Shown one piece after another: positions 53,722 through 61,510 of a stretch of DNA of 64,000 bases; the first letter of the stretch is position 1; each line of letters opens with the position of its first letter. Source of the stretch: Histidinibacterium aquaticum (lineage in GTDB: Bacteria; Pseudomonadota; Alphaproteobacteria; Rhodobacterales; Rhodobacteraceae); NCBI RefSeq assembly GCF_008710275.1, contig NZ_VYQE01000001.1, positions 682,001 to 746,000 on the forward strand. The letters run 5' to 3'. Position numbers and translations under genes: made by a program. The notes under the pieces were generated by a model. That model was not told the origin of the DNA, did no database searches, and saw only the letters and a list, made by a program, of their open reading frames with translations.

Positions 53722-56030
53722 TTCTTAGGCAACTCCAATTCAACCGCGGTTTCATAACCCTCGGAAGGCGCGACAAACCGAACGCGCCCACCATACTCAT
53801 CGACAAGGCTTCGAGTGATAGTCAGTCCTAAGCCCATCCCCTGCCCAAGCGACTCATCAATATCAATGCTAGTCGATCGGAAAGGCTCAAACCACTTTTC
53901 GGCAGCGGCTATGTCGACACGCGCACCGCTGTTTTCTACCTTCAACTGGAATGAGTCTTTATCCTCATTCGTAGAAATATGCAGTCGTCCGCCCTCCTCA
54001 GTGAACTTCACGGCATTACTGATGAGATTGCTTAATAGCGCAGTAAGCTCCGCCGGAAAAATTGGTGGAGTCACTGCATCTTCGTCAACCTGAATCCTCA
54101 CGGCGAGGGCCTTTTTATGAATAGACGCGTCGAAGAAGGCTAGAACCCTCTCAAGCCGATCTCTTACTCCCTGTCGGCTTCGGCGCCGCCTGCCTTCGAT
54201 GCCCGTGACGTCAGCCAGATAGACCGCGTTTCGGCGGAGCCTTTCTCTTATTTCTCGACTCTCCGCGGCAATAGCACGAAGTTTCTTGGCTCGACCGATG
54301 TTCTCTTCCGCGGCTGCAACTCGGTCTAGCGCCTCAGCGACCGATTGCGCTACGAGAGAGATGCTTCGAACTTCATGCACAAATGCCGCATGCTCCAGCC
54401 CAATTGATGCAAGCACTCGGAACATTGTGGCTTCTGATGTCATCTCATCAGATAGCTCTACTGCAGAGCCGAGGGTCTCTTCCAACTTTGCTATTTCCGC
54501 CTGAGCATCGGCAAATCTTCCAACGGTCATTGCGGAACGCGCATTCGATATGGAAGCTTGGGCTCGTTGATGGATATCTCGTAGCAAATGAGCAGATGGA
54601 GATTGTCCTGATGAGGCCCTTTCGGCGGCACGTTTCTGTCGCCCGCTTGTAGCTCTTCGTGCTTGTTTCACAGTAGACGTCGCGGCATATCTCACCCGCA
54701 CCTGCAAGTCGATAGCCAAGCGCACGGTCTCCTCTATGAAGGTGAACTGCTCATTAGGAAGGAAACCTTCACGATTAACAAGCATCTGAAGGTCGCTTGC
54801 ACCGGTTCGTGTAAGCAGTACCGCACCAAAAACCGCAGTATTGCCTTGGACCGCCAGCCCTTCTAACTGTGATCCAGGCGGTAAATCCCATTCTGATCGC
54901 CGCCGAAGGCGGCCTAATTCATTATGCCCTCGAGCCCTGTAATCGCGATCCAGTTGCAACCAATCATCCTTCGCGTCGCCATAAGGCAGAACGCGAAAAC
55001 CTTCGTAGTAGACGCGGACACCCTGATATCGCGCTGGCCATTGGCCATTAGATTTCTGGAGAATCCTTGCTTGGAATCCAACGTTCGGACTGTCGCTTGG
55101 CAACTTCCTCTCCAGAACGAACCCCTCTGCGTTCGTATATTCAGAGACGGTGCGGCGCGTCGGTGAAACGCTAATGGTGAGCTTTCGTTGTTGCCTATCG
55201 CAATCAACTTCAATCACCCACGAGGCGCCGGCTACGGCCGCAGGTAACTCGCCTTCGGGAATAGCCAAGTCCCCGAGATAGTTGACCTCAAAGCCTCCTG
55301 GTCGCAGCTCGTCTCGGACTGACATCTGGTCAAGTAAGGGCTTCGTCGCTGTTATGTCATCAAGAGGCGCCAAAAGAATTTCCGGAGGCGTTAGGGTGGA
55401 GACTTCCTGAAAAAATTGATTGCGCTCCCTTTCGCCCCACTGCCTGCGAAGCGGAGCTAGCCGAAGCTGCGTTCCTGCGCTTTCTTTGGATCGTTTTTTT
55501 GACTCTACTTTTACAGCGCCGCTTTCTTCGATGTCTGCAATTGTCTCTAGCTCTTCGATTGCATCCCAATCGATCTCTGCAGCTAGCTCATAGCTTGCGG
55601 GGAAGCCATGCAGCGTATCTCGTTCCTCTTCGTTCCACCGGCGGGAGCGAACCGAAAGCTTATGTGCCAGCTTATGGGCTGCAAGCCTCCCAACACCTTT
55701 CTCCCCAGTATAGCGTCGCTCAAACCACGGCGATCGGCGATCGGTGCCGGTCTTCGAACGGCCTGCGATACGAAGGAATCCGCTGGCGAACTCCTTTTCG
55801 GACATCCCTATTCCGTTGTCAGAAACAACAATAGCTCCTGCACCAAGGTCATCGATCGCTTCTCCGACGATTGCCACCTTGGTCGCGTCCGCATCGTATG
55901 CGTTTTTGATTAACTCAATAAGTGCGGTCGATTCCCGACCCACCAGAAGCTCGCCAAGCTCGCGAAACAACTTTGTATCGACTGAAAATCCTGGCAATCG
56001 CACCGCCTTCTGTTTTTCTGCAGGCCACAA
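53718..56030 (-). CDS. Sensor-kinase-like protein with two GHKL ATPase modules
   Basis: 770 residues. The N-terminus is a Hsp90/MutL/MORC-type GHKL module: ALIELIKNAYDADA (Glu39/Asn43/Asp46), DNGIGM (71-76) and GEKGVGR (109-115). A beta-rich middle region (~130-450) resembles the transducer part of such ATPases. A coiled helical segment follows, with an H-box-like AAFVHEVRS (His552). The C-terminal ~120 residues are a histidine-kinase catalytic module: NLISNAVKF (668-676), WFEPF (713-717) and GQGMGLGL (729-736). No transmembrane segment, so cytosolic. It starts ~310 bases from the attachment tRNA and is the first gene of the operon. Confidence 0.82.
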   Translation of the reverse strand: MWPAEKQKAVRLPGFSVDTKLFRELGELLVGRESTALIELIKNAYDADATKVAIVGEAIDDLGAGAIVVSDNGIGMSEKEFASGFLRIAGRSKTGTDRRSPWFERRYTGEKGVGRLAAHKLAHKLSVRSRRWNEEERDTLHGFPASYELAAEIDWDAIEELETIADIEESGAVKVESKKRSKESAGTQLRLAPLRRQWGERERNQFFQEVSTLTPPEILLAPLDDITATKPLLDQMSVRDELRPGGFEVNYLGDLAIPEGELPAAVAGASWVIEVDCDRQQRKLTISVSPTRRTVSEYTNAEGFVLERKLPSDSPNVGFQARILQKSNGQWPARYQGVRVYYEGFRVLPYGDAKDDWLQLDRDYRARGHNELGRLRRRSEWDLPPGSQLEGLAVQGNTAVFGAVLLTRTGASDLQMLVNREGFLPNEQFTFIEETVRLAIDLQVRVRYAATSTVKQARRATSGRQKRAAERASSGQSPSAHLLRDIHQRAQASISNARSAMTVGRFADAQAEIAKLEETLGSAVELSDEMTSEATMFRVLASIGLEHAAFVHEVRSISLVAQSVAEALDRVAAAEENIGRAKKLRAIAAESREIRERLRRNAVYLADVTGIEGRRRRSRQGVRDRLERVLAFFDASIHKKALAVRIQVDEDAVTPPIFPAELTALLSNLISNAVKFTEEGGRLHISTNEDKDSFQLKVENSGARVDIAAAEKWFEPFRSTSIDIDESLGQGMGLGLTITRSLVDEYGGRVRFVAPSEGYETAVELELPKK

Positions 56031-56263
56031 CTACCGGTGTCGCGGGCGCAGTTCACCAAGAAAATGGACCGACGTGCGGAGCAGGATCGATCACGTGGGA
56101 AATGCGCCACCCGATGTCGCGAACGCGTCGCTGGTCCGGCAGGCATTCAGCCAGGGTTCAGACTACGTCCAAAGCGATTTGCGCAACAAGATCATCGCGA
56201 AGCGAGCGTTCCAGACCGAGACAGAAATCGTCGCTAGAACGGAACAAGACCAAAACGAGAAGG

Positions 56264-56283
56264 TGGGAACGCACTGTGGGAAC
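56264..56283. repeat. Right-end integrase arm-type repeats
   Basis: Two direct copies of GTGGGAACGC, with TGGGAAC at 56264-56270 and 56277-56283 (13-base period), 62 bases inside the tRNA border. The same 7-mer is present near the left end and in the inner block. The rest of the 314 bases between the kinase start and the tRNA shows no gene. Confidence 0.65.
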
Positions 56284-56344
56284 GCTGTTCGGGCTTCCAG
56301 TTGCGAGGGGCTGGTCAGGCCAAATATTACTAGAAAATTCAAAA

Positions 56345-56428
56345 TGGTGCCCGCGGCCGGACTCGAACCGGCACGCCTTGCGGCTAGAGATTTTAAGTCT
56401 CCTGTGTCTACCGTTCCACCACGCGGGC
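56345..56428 (-). tRNA. tRNA-Leu(UAA)
   Basis: On the minus strand: acceptor GCCCGCG pairing with CGCGGGC, D arm with GTGGTGGAACGGTAGACAC, anticodon stem GGAGA/TCTCT with loop CTTAAAA (anticodon UAA), long variable arm GCCGCAAGGC, T arm with GTTCGAGTCC and encoded CCA. All stems pair. Its 3' two thirds differ from the displaced fragment at 18548-18606 only in the variable arm, so its 3' part was probably supplied by the island. Confidence 0.95.
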
Positions 56429-56476
56429 GCGGGCCCTTCCTGACGTGTCGGGGCGGCCTCGGCAAGACGGTCCGCG

Positions 56477-57022
56477 TCAGAGAGGCTCGCCCGGGGGCTC
56501 CTCCAGGAGAGACCGTTCGGCGAGCCAGGGGTTGAGCTCCAGCGCTGCGCGCAGGGTCTCCTGCGCTTCCGCCTCGCGCCCGAGCCCCATCAGCGTCAGC
56601 GCCTTGCCGGAGAGCGCGGCGACATGGCGGGGGTCGATCTCCAGCGCGCGGTTCAGATCCCAGAGCGCCGCGTCGAAGTCGCGCCGCAGGAAGCTGGCGA
56701 AGGCGCGCTGGTTGTAGCCCTCGGCGTAGTCCGGGCAGTAGGCCACGAGCCGATCGAGCACGTCGCGCGCCTCCAGGAAGGCGTACTGCTCCCGCAGCGC
56801 CATGCCGCGGTCGAGCAATTCCTGCGCCCGGGCGTCGGGCGCATCGGTCCAGAGCTCCCAGAGACCGTTCGACAGCTGCCGCGCCTCGCCCTCGCCGGTA
56901 GCGGACTGGATGTCGGCGATGATCGAATCGAGCGCCGCGCGGTGATCCGGCGCCTCCGGACAATCGTCCTGCGCGAGCGCAGGCGCGGCGAGGCAGGCCA
57001 GGAGAAGCAATAGCCGTATCAT
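56477..57022 (-). CDS. Exported tetratricopeptide-repeat protein
   Basis: 181 residues with a signal peptide (MIRLLLLLACLAAPALAQ) and a C-terminal run of TPR helices (YNQRAFASFLRRDFDAALWDLNRALEIDPRHVAALSGKALTLMGLGREAEAQETLRAALELNP). TPRs bind partner proteins; none can be named here. High-GC backbone gene next to the attachment tRNA. Confidence 0.85.
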   Translation of the reverse strand: MIRLLLLLACLAAPALAQDDCPEAPDHRAALDSIIADIQSATGEGEARQLSNGLWELWTDAPDARAQELLDRGMALREQYAFLEARDVLDRLVAYCPDYAEGYNQRAFASFLRRDFDAALWDLNRALEIDPRHVAALSGKALTLMGLGREAEAQETLRAALELNPWLAERSLLEEPPGEPL

Positions 57023-57058
57023 GCTCAGAAGCGTGACGCTCCCTGCCCATGGGTCAAG

Positions 57059-57526
57059 TCACGTCGCCGTCAGTCCTTCCTCCTTGACGGCCTGCATGGC
57101 GACATAGGTGGATGTATGAGCGACATGCGGCAGAGCCGAGATCGTCTCGGCCAGAACCGCCCGGTACTCGGCCATCGAGGCTGTCCGCACCTTGAGGAGA
57201 TAGTCGAAATCCCCCGCGATCATGTGGCACTGCTCGATACTCGGAACGGCGAGGATACCGGCGTTGAAGGCCGCGAGGGCCTTCTCGCGCGTGTCGCTGA
57301 GCTTGACCTCCACGAAGGCCACGTGATCCCGCCCCATGCGGATCGGATCGACCAGCGCCCGGTATCCCCGGATCACGCCGGACTCTTCGAGCCGCCTCAG
57401 CCGCGCCTGGACCGGCGACTTCGTGAGCCCGACGCGACGCGCCAGTTCCGCGAGGCTGATCCGGCCCTCCACTGCCACGATCTCGAGGATCGCACGGTCG
57501 AACTGGTCGAGCCTGTCCTGCCCCAT
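57059..57526 (-). CDS. putR: Lrp/AsnC-family regulator (PutR-like)
   Basis: 155 residues: N-terminal HTH (DRAILEIVAVEGRISLAELARRVGLTKSPVQARLRRLEESGVIRGY) and a RAM domain (FVEVKLSDTREKALAAFNAGI, GDFDYLLKV). ATG 57526 gives MGQDRLDQFDRAILEIV, the normal start; an open frame upstream reaches into putA's promoter. Divergent from putA, the typical arrangement for proline-responsive PutR activators in alphaproteobacteria. Confidence 0.9.
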   Translation of the reverse strand: MGQDRLDQFDRAILEIVAVEGRISLAELARRVGLTKSPVQARLRRLEESGVIRGYRALVDPIRMGRDHVAFVEVKLSDTREKALAAFNAGILAVPSIEQCHMIAGDFDYLLKVRTASMAEYRAVLAETISALPHVAHTSTYVAMQAVKEEGLTAT

Positions 57527-57636
57527 CGTCCTGCCCCTTCCACCAAATACAGGCCGTTGTTTTGCAGAATTGGCCGGATCGGTCCATCGTTTCGCGGTCC
57601 CGGCACTATACTGCTCGAAATCCACAGGAGACCGCC

Positions 57637-60600
57637 ATGCCCCGTGACGTGACGCCCGACGAGATCCGCGCCCGCATCGACCGCGCGACCTATGCCGGAG
57701 AGCAGGAGGTGCTTGAGGACCTCACCGCGCTCGCCGAGCTCGATCCCGCCGCCCGCGCCGCCATCCGGGACCGGGGCGCGGCACTGGTCCGAGAGATCCG
57801 CGCCGAGAGCCGCCCCGGCCTCATGGAGGTCTTCCTCGCCGAATACGGCCTCTCCACCGACGAGGGCATCGCCCTCATGTGCCTTGCCGAGGCGCTCCTC
57901 CGCGTGCCCGACGCCGAGACCATCGACGCGCTCATCGAGGACAAGATCGCCCCCTCCGACTGGGGCAAGCACCTGGGTCACTCCTCCTCGAGCCTCGTCA
58001 ACGCCTCCACCTGGGCGCTCATGCTGACGGGCCGCGTGCTGGACGACGAGCGGCAGGCGCCCTTCAAGGCCCTCCGCGGCGCCGTGCGCCGCCTGGGCGA
58101 GCCGGTGATCCGCACCGCCGTCGGCCGTGCGATGCGGGAGATGGGCCGCCAGTTCGTGCTGGGAGAGGACATCGAGCGCGCCATGTCCCGTGGCGCGAAG
58201 ATGGAGGATAAGGGCTACACCTACTCCTACGACATGCTGGGCGAGGCCGCCCGGAGCTGGTCCGATGCCGACCGCTACCAGAAGAGCTATTCCGACGCGA
58301 TCGCCGCCATCGCCAAGAAGTCCAAGAGCCAGGATATCACCCAGAACGCCGGGATCTCGGTGAAGCTCTCCGCGCTCCATCCGCGCTACGAGGAGATGCG
58401 TGCCGAGCGCGTGCTGGAGGAGATCCCGCCGCGCCTCGCCGACCTCTGCGCTCAGGCCGCCGACGCGCACATGGGCCTCAACATCGACGCCGAGGAGGCC
58501 GACCGCCTCGCGCTCTCCCTCGACATCATCGAGCGCACGCTGCAGGACGAGCGGCTGTCGTCCTGGAACGGCTTCGGCATCGTGGTGCAGGCCTACGGCC
58601 AGCGCGCCGCTCCCGTCATCGACTGGGCCTACGACCTCGCCGGCCGCACCAACCGCCGGATCATGGTCCGGCTCGTCAAGGGCGCCTACTGGGACACCGA
58701 GATCAAGCGCGCCCAGGTCCTCGGCGTGCCGGGCTTCCCGGTCTTCACCGACAAGGCCGCGACCGACGTCAGCTACATCGCCAACGCCCGCAAGCTCCTG
58801 GGCATGACCGACCGGCTCTATCCCCAGTTCGCCACCCACAACGCCCATACCATGGCCGCCGTTCTGCACATGGCCGAGGGCCTGCCGCGCGACGCCTGGG
58901 AGTTCCAGCGCCTGCACGGCATGGGCGAGACGCTGCACGGCCTCGTGCTCAAGGGCGAGAAGACCCGCCACCGGATCTACGCCCCCGTGGGCGCCCACGA
59001 GGACCTGCTGGCCTACCTCGTCCGCCGCCTGCTCGAGAACGGCGCCAACTCCTCCTTCGTCAACCAGATCGTCGACGAGCAGGTCGCCCCCGAGGAGGTC
59101 GCCGCCGACCCCTTCGCCCGCGCGGGACAGGCTCCGCGCCTGCCGACGGGGCCCGAACTCTTCGCCCCCGAGCGTCCGAACTCAACGGGCTGGGACCTCG
59201 GCCACCGCCCGACGCTGGAGGCCATCGAGGCCGGGCGCGGCGCCTTCCACGACCACGAATGGTGCGCCGCTCCCTCTCTCGACAAGACCTACGCCGCCGA
59301 CGAGTCCGAGGCGCGCACCAACCCTGCCGACCCTGGAGACACCGTGGGCCACGTCCGCTGGGCCACCGAGGAGGACGTGACCGAGGCCCTCGACGCCGCC
59401 CGCCCCTGGGCCACCGAGCCCAAGGCTCGCGGCACGATCCTCGCCCGTGTCGCGGACCTCTACGAGACCCATGCCTTCGAGCTCTTCGCGATCCTGCACC
59501 GCGAGGCGGGCAAGACCCTGCTCGACGCCGTGGGCGAGGTGCGCGAGGCAGTGGACTTCCTGCGCTACTACGGCGCCAACGCGAGCGACCGCGGCGGAGA
59601 GCCGGGCGCCTGGACCTGCATCAGCCCCTGGAATTTCCCGCTCGCCATCTTCACCGGCCAGATCGCCGCCGCCCTGGCCCAAGGCAACGCGGTGCTCGCC
59701 AAGCCTGCCGAGCAGACGCCCCTCATCGCCGCCCGTGCCGCCGAGCTGATGCACGAGGCCGGTGTCCCGCGCGAGGCGCTGCACCTCCTGCCCGGCGACG
59801 GCAAGGTCGGCGCCGCCCTCGTCTCCTCCGGCCGGCTCGCAGGCGTGGCCTTCACCGGCTCGACCGAGACCGCCCGCCGAATCCGGGCGAGCCTCGCCGA
59901 GACCGGCCGCCCCGGCACCCCGCTCGTGGCCGAGACCGGCGGCCTCAACGCCATGATCGTCGATTCGACCGCCCTGCCCGAGCACGCGGTCCGCGACATC
60001 CTGGCTTCCGCCTTCCAGTCCGCCGGCCAGCGCTGCTCTGCGCTCCGCTGCCTCTACGTGCAGGAGGATATCGCGCCGAAGCTGCTGAAGATGCTGAAGG
60101 GGGCCATGGACACGCTGATCCTCGGCGATCCCTGGCGGCTGGAGACCGACAGCGGCCCGGTGATCGACGAGGAGGCCCGCGCCGACATCGCGGCCTACGT
60201 CGACAAGGCCGAGTCGGAGGGCCGCCTGCTGCACCGCCTCGATGCGCCCGAGACCGGCACCTTCGTCGCCCCCGCGCTGATCCGGGTTCCGGGCATCGAG
60301 GCGCTGGAGCGCGAGGTCTTCGGCCCCGTCCTGCACGTCGCTACCTTCGGCGCCGAGGAGGTCGACAAGGTCATCGACCGGGTCAATGCTACCGGCTACG
60401 GGCTCACCTTCGGCCTGCACACCCGGATCGACGACCGGGTCCAGGAGATCGTCGACCGCATCGCGGTGGGCAATACCTACGTCAACCGCAACCAGATCGG
60501 CGCCATCGTGGGCTCCCAGCCCTTCGGCGGCGAGGGTCTCTCGGGCACCGGCCCGAAGGCGGGCGGACCGAACTACCTCCCCCGCTTCCGCCCCGCGCCC

Positions 60601-61089
60601 GCCCCGGTCGAGGGCCTGGGTTGGGAGAAAGACGACGACCCCGCCCGCCTCGAAAAGGCGCTCTCGGCGGTCACCGGGGGCAAGCCCGTGGGCACGCTGG
60701 ACCTGCCCGGCCCCACCGGCGAATCGAACCGCCTCACCCTCCTGCCCCGAGGACCGGTCCTGTGCCTGGGTCCCGGCCCCGAGGCCGCGAAGGCGCAGGC
60801 GGAAGCGATCCAGGCCCTCGGCGGCCAGCCGGTGAAGGCCGAGGGCTCGGTTGGCCCCGACACGCTCGAGACCCTCTCCCCCCTCGCCTGCGTGCTCTGG
60901 TGGGGCGACGAGGAGACCGGCCGTGCCCTCGACCTCGCCCTCTCGAAGCGAGACGGCCCGATCGTGCCGCTGGTCACCGGCAGCCCCGACCGGGGTCACG
61001 CCTGCCACGAGCGTCACGTCTGCATCGATACCACCGCCGCGGGCGGCAATGCCCAGCTTCTGGCCGAGGTCTCCGGCGCCCGCGCCTGA
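57637..61089 (+). CDS. putA: Bifunctional proline dehydrogenase / P5C dehydrogenase
   Basis: 1,150 residues that oxidise proline to glutamate in two steps. ATG 57637 follows CACAGGAG; the open frame upstream is unlike the family. An N-terminal arm precedes the FAD TIM barrel (GISVKLSALHPRYEE, VRLVKGAYWDTEIKRAQ, QFATHNAHTM). The aldehyde dehydrogenase half has ISPWNFPLAIFTGQ, AFTGSTETARRI, ETGGLNAMIVDSTA (Glu), and the catalytic Cys in AGQRCSALRCLYV. A C-terminal region of ~170 residues follows. The N-terminal ribbon-helix-helix DNA-binding domain of enterobacterial PutA is absent, consistent with a separate Lrp-type regulator. Confidence 0.96.
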   Translation: MPRDVTPDEIRARIDRATYAGEQEVLEDLTALAELDPAARAAIRDRGAALVREIRAESRPGLMEVFLAEYGLSTDEGIALMCLAEALLRVPDAETIDALIEDKIAPSDWGKHLGHSSSSLVNASTWALMLTGRVLDDERQAPFKALRGAVRRLGEPVIRTAVGRAMREMGRQFVLGEDIERAMSRGAKMEDKGYTYSYDMLGEAARSWSDADRYQKSYSDAIAAIAKKSKSQDITQNAGISVKLSALHPRYEEMRAERVLEEIPPRLADLCAQAADAHMGLNIDAEEADRLALSLDIIERTLQDERLSSWNGFGIVVQAYGQRAAPVIDWAYDLAGRTNRRIMVRLVKGAYWDTEIKRAQVLGVPGFPVFTDKAATDVSYIANARKLLGMTDRLYPQFATHNAHTMAAVLHMAEGLPRDAWEFQRLHGMGETLHGLVLKGEKTRHRIYAPVGAHEDLLAYLVRRLLENGANSSFVNQIVDEQVAPEEVAADPFARAGQAPRLPTGPELFAPERPNSTGWDLGHRPTLEAIEAGRGAFHDHEWCAAPSLDKTYAADESEARTNPADPGDTVGHVRWATEEDVTEALDAARPWATEPKARGTILARVADLYETHAFELFAILHREAGKTLLDAVGEVREAVDFLRYYGANASDRGGEPGAWTCISPWNFPLAIFTGQIAAALAQGNAVLAKPAEQTPLIAARAAELMHEAGVPREALHLLPGDGKVGAALVSSGRLAGVAFTGSTETARRIRASLAETGRPGTPLVAETGGLNAMIVDSTALPEHAVRDILASAFQSAGQRCSALRCLYVQEDIAPKLLKMLKGAMDTLILGDPWRLETDSGPVIDEEARADIAAYVDKAESEGRLLHRLDAPETGTFVAPALIRVPGIEALEREVFGPVLHVATFGAEEVDKVIDRVNATGYGLTFGLHTRIDDRVQEIVDRIAVGNTYVNRNQIGAIVGSQPFGGEGLSGTGPKAGGPNYLPRFRPAPAPVEGLGWEKDDDPARLEKALSAVTGGKPVGTLDLPGPTGESNRLTLLPRGPVLCLGPGPEAAKAQAEAIQALGGQPVKAEGSVGPDTLETLSPLACVLWWGDEETGRALDLALSKRDGPIVPLVTGSPDRGHACHERHVCIDTTAAGGNAQLLAEVSGARA

Positions 61090-61122
61090 TCCTCTTCTGG
61101 GGTCAAATATCCCTCGGGGGGA

Positions 61123-61214
61123 GTCCGCGGAGCGGACGGGGGGCAGACAGCCCCCCCTCCGCCCGGTCCTCTCCGCAAGGAGAGGTCCGGGCTTACAAAG
61201 TGCGCCGAAGGCGC
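61123..61214. repeat. Four consecutive hairpins after putA
   Basis: Inverted repeats at 61123-61137 (GTCCGC/GCGGAC), 61138-61156 (GGGGGGC/GCCCCCC), 61161-61191 (13-base arms with one mismatch, GCAA loop) and 61202-61214 (GCGCC/GGCGC) follow the putA stop after TCTGGGGTCAAATAT. The block sits between convergent putA and the DUF167 gene, and includes a GNRA-type loop. Termination plus a repetitive family-specific element are the likely explanations. Confidence 0.8.
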
Positions 61215-61223
61215 TCCGCGGGA

Positions 61224-61475
61224 TCACAGCACTTGCACCACCTTGTCCCGCGCGGTCTCGCCCCGCACCAGCCGCAGGCGCGACTTCGGCAGACCCAGCG
61301 CCTTGGCGAGCAGCGCCAGGATCGCACGGTTGGCCTTGCCGTCCTCCGGCGGGACGGTGACGTAGACCCTGAGCCCCTCCGTCTCCTCGACGACCCGCTC
61401 CTTCGAGGCCCGCGGCGTCGCCCGCAGGGCGATCTCGGTGCCCGGTACGGCCAGGTGGCTGAGGCGTCCCTTCAT
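61224..61475 (-). CDS. DUF167 (YggU-family) protein
   Basis: 83 residues: IALRATPRASKERVVEETEGLRVYVTVPPEDGKANRAILALLAKALGLPKSRLRLVRGETARDKVVQV, the complete conserved pattern of the YggU/DUF167 family, whose molecular function is unknown. Start ATG 61475 is convergent with putA and divergent from the deacetylase-like gene. Confidence 0.92.
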   Translation of the reverse strand: MKGRLSHLAVPGTEIALRATPRASKERVVEETEGLRVYVTVPPEDGKANRAILALLAKALGLPKSRLRLVRGETARDKVVQVL

Positions 61476-61510
61476 CGTGTGGATCCTGCCCCCTTGCCGC
61501 CCGGAAGGCC

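Larger units (their letters stand above)
18607..56344. mobile_element. 37.7-kb genomic island integrated at tRNA-Leu(UAA)
   Basis: The region lies between the 59-base tRNA-Leu 3' fragment (18548-18606) and the intact tRNA-Leu (56345-56428). It carries a tyrosine integrase and excisionase (48840-50080), an initiator-like gene with iterons, an XRE repressor, phage remnants, two catabolic modules and an accessory operon near the tRNA end. Copies of TGGGAAC occur near both ends. Genes at 18.8-22.4 kb and 47.9-56.0 kb are visibly richer in A+T than the backbone, while the catabolic modules are not. A second arm block at 22371 suggests two related elements in tandem. The exact crossover is somewhere in the shared anticodon-loop sequence. 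Confidence 0.82.
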
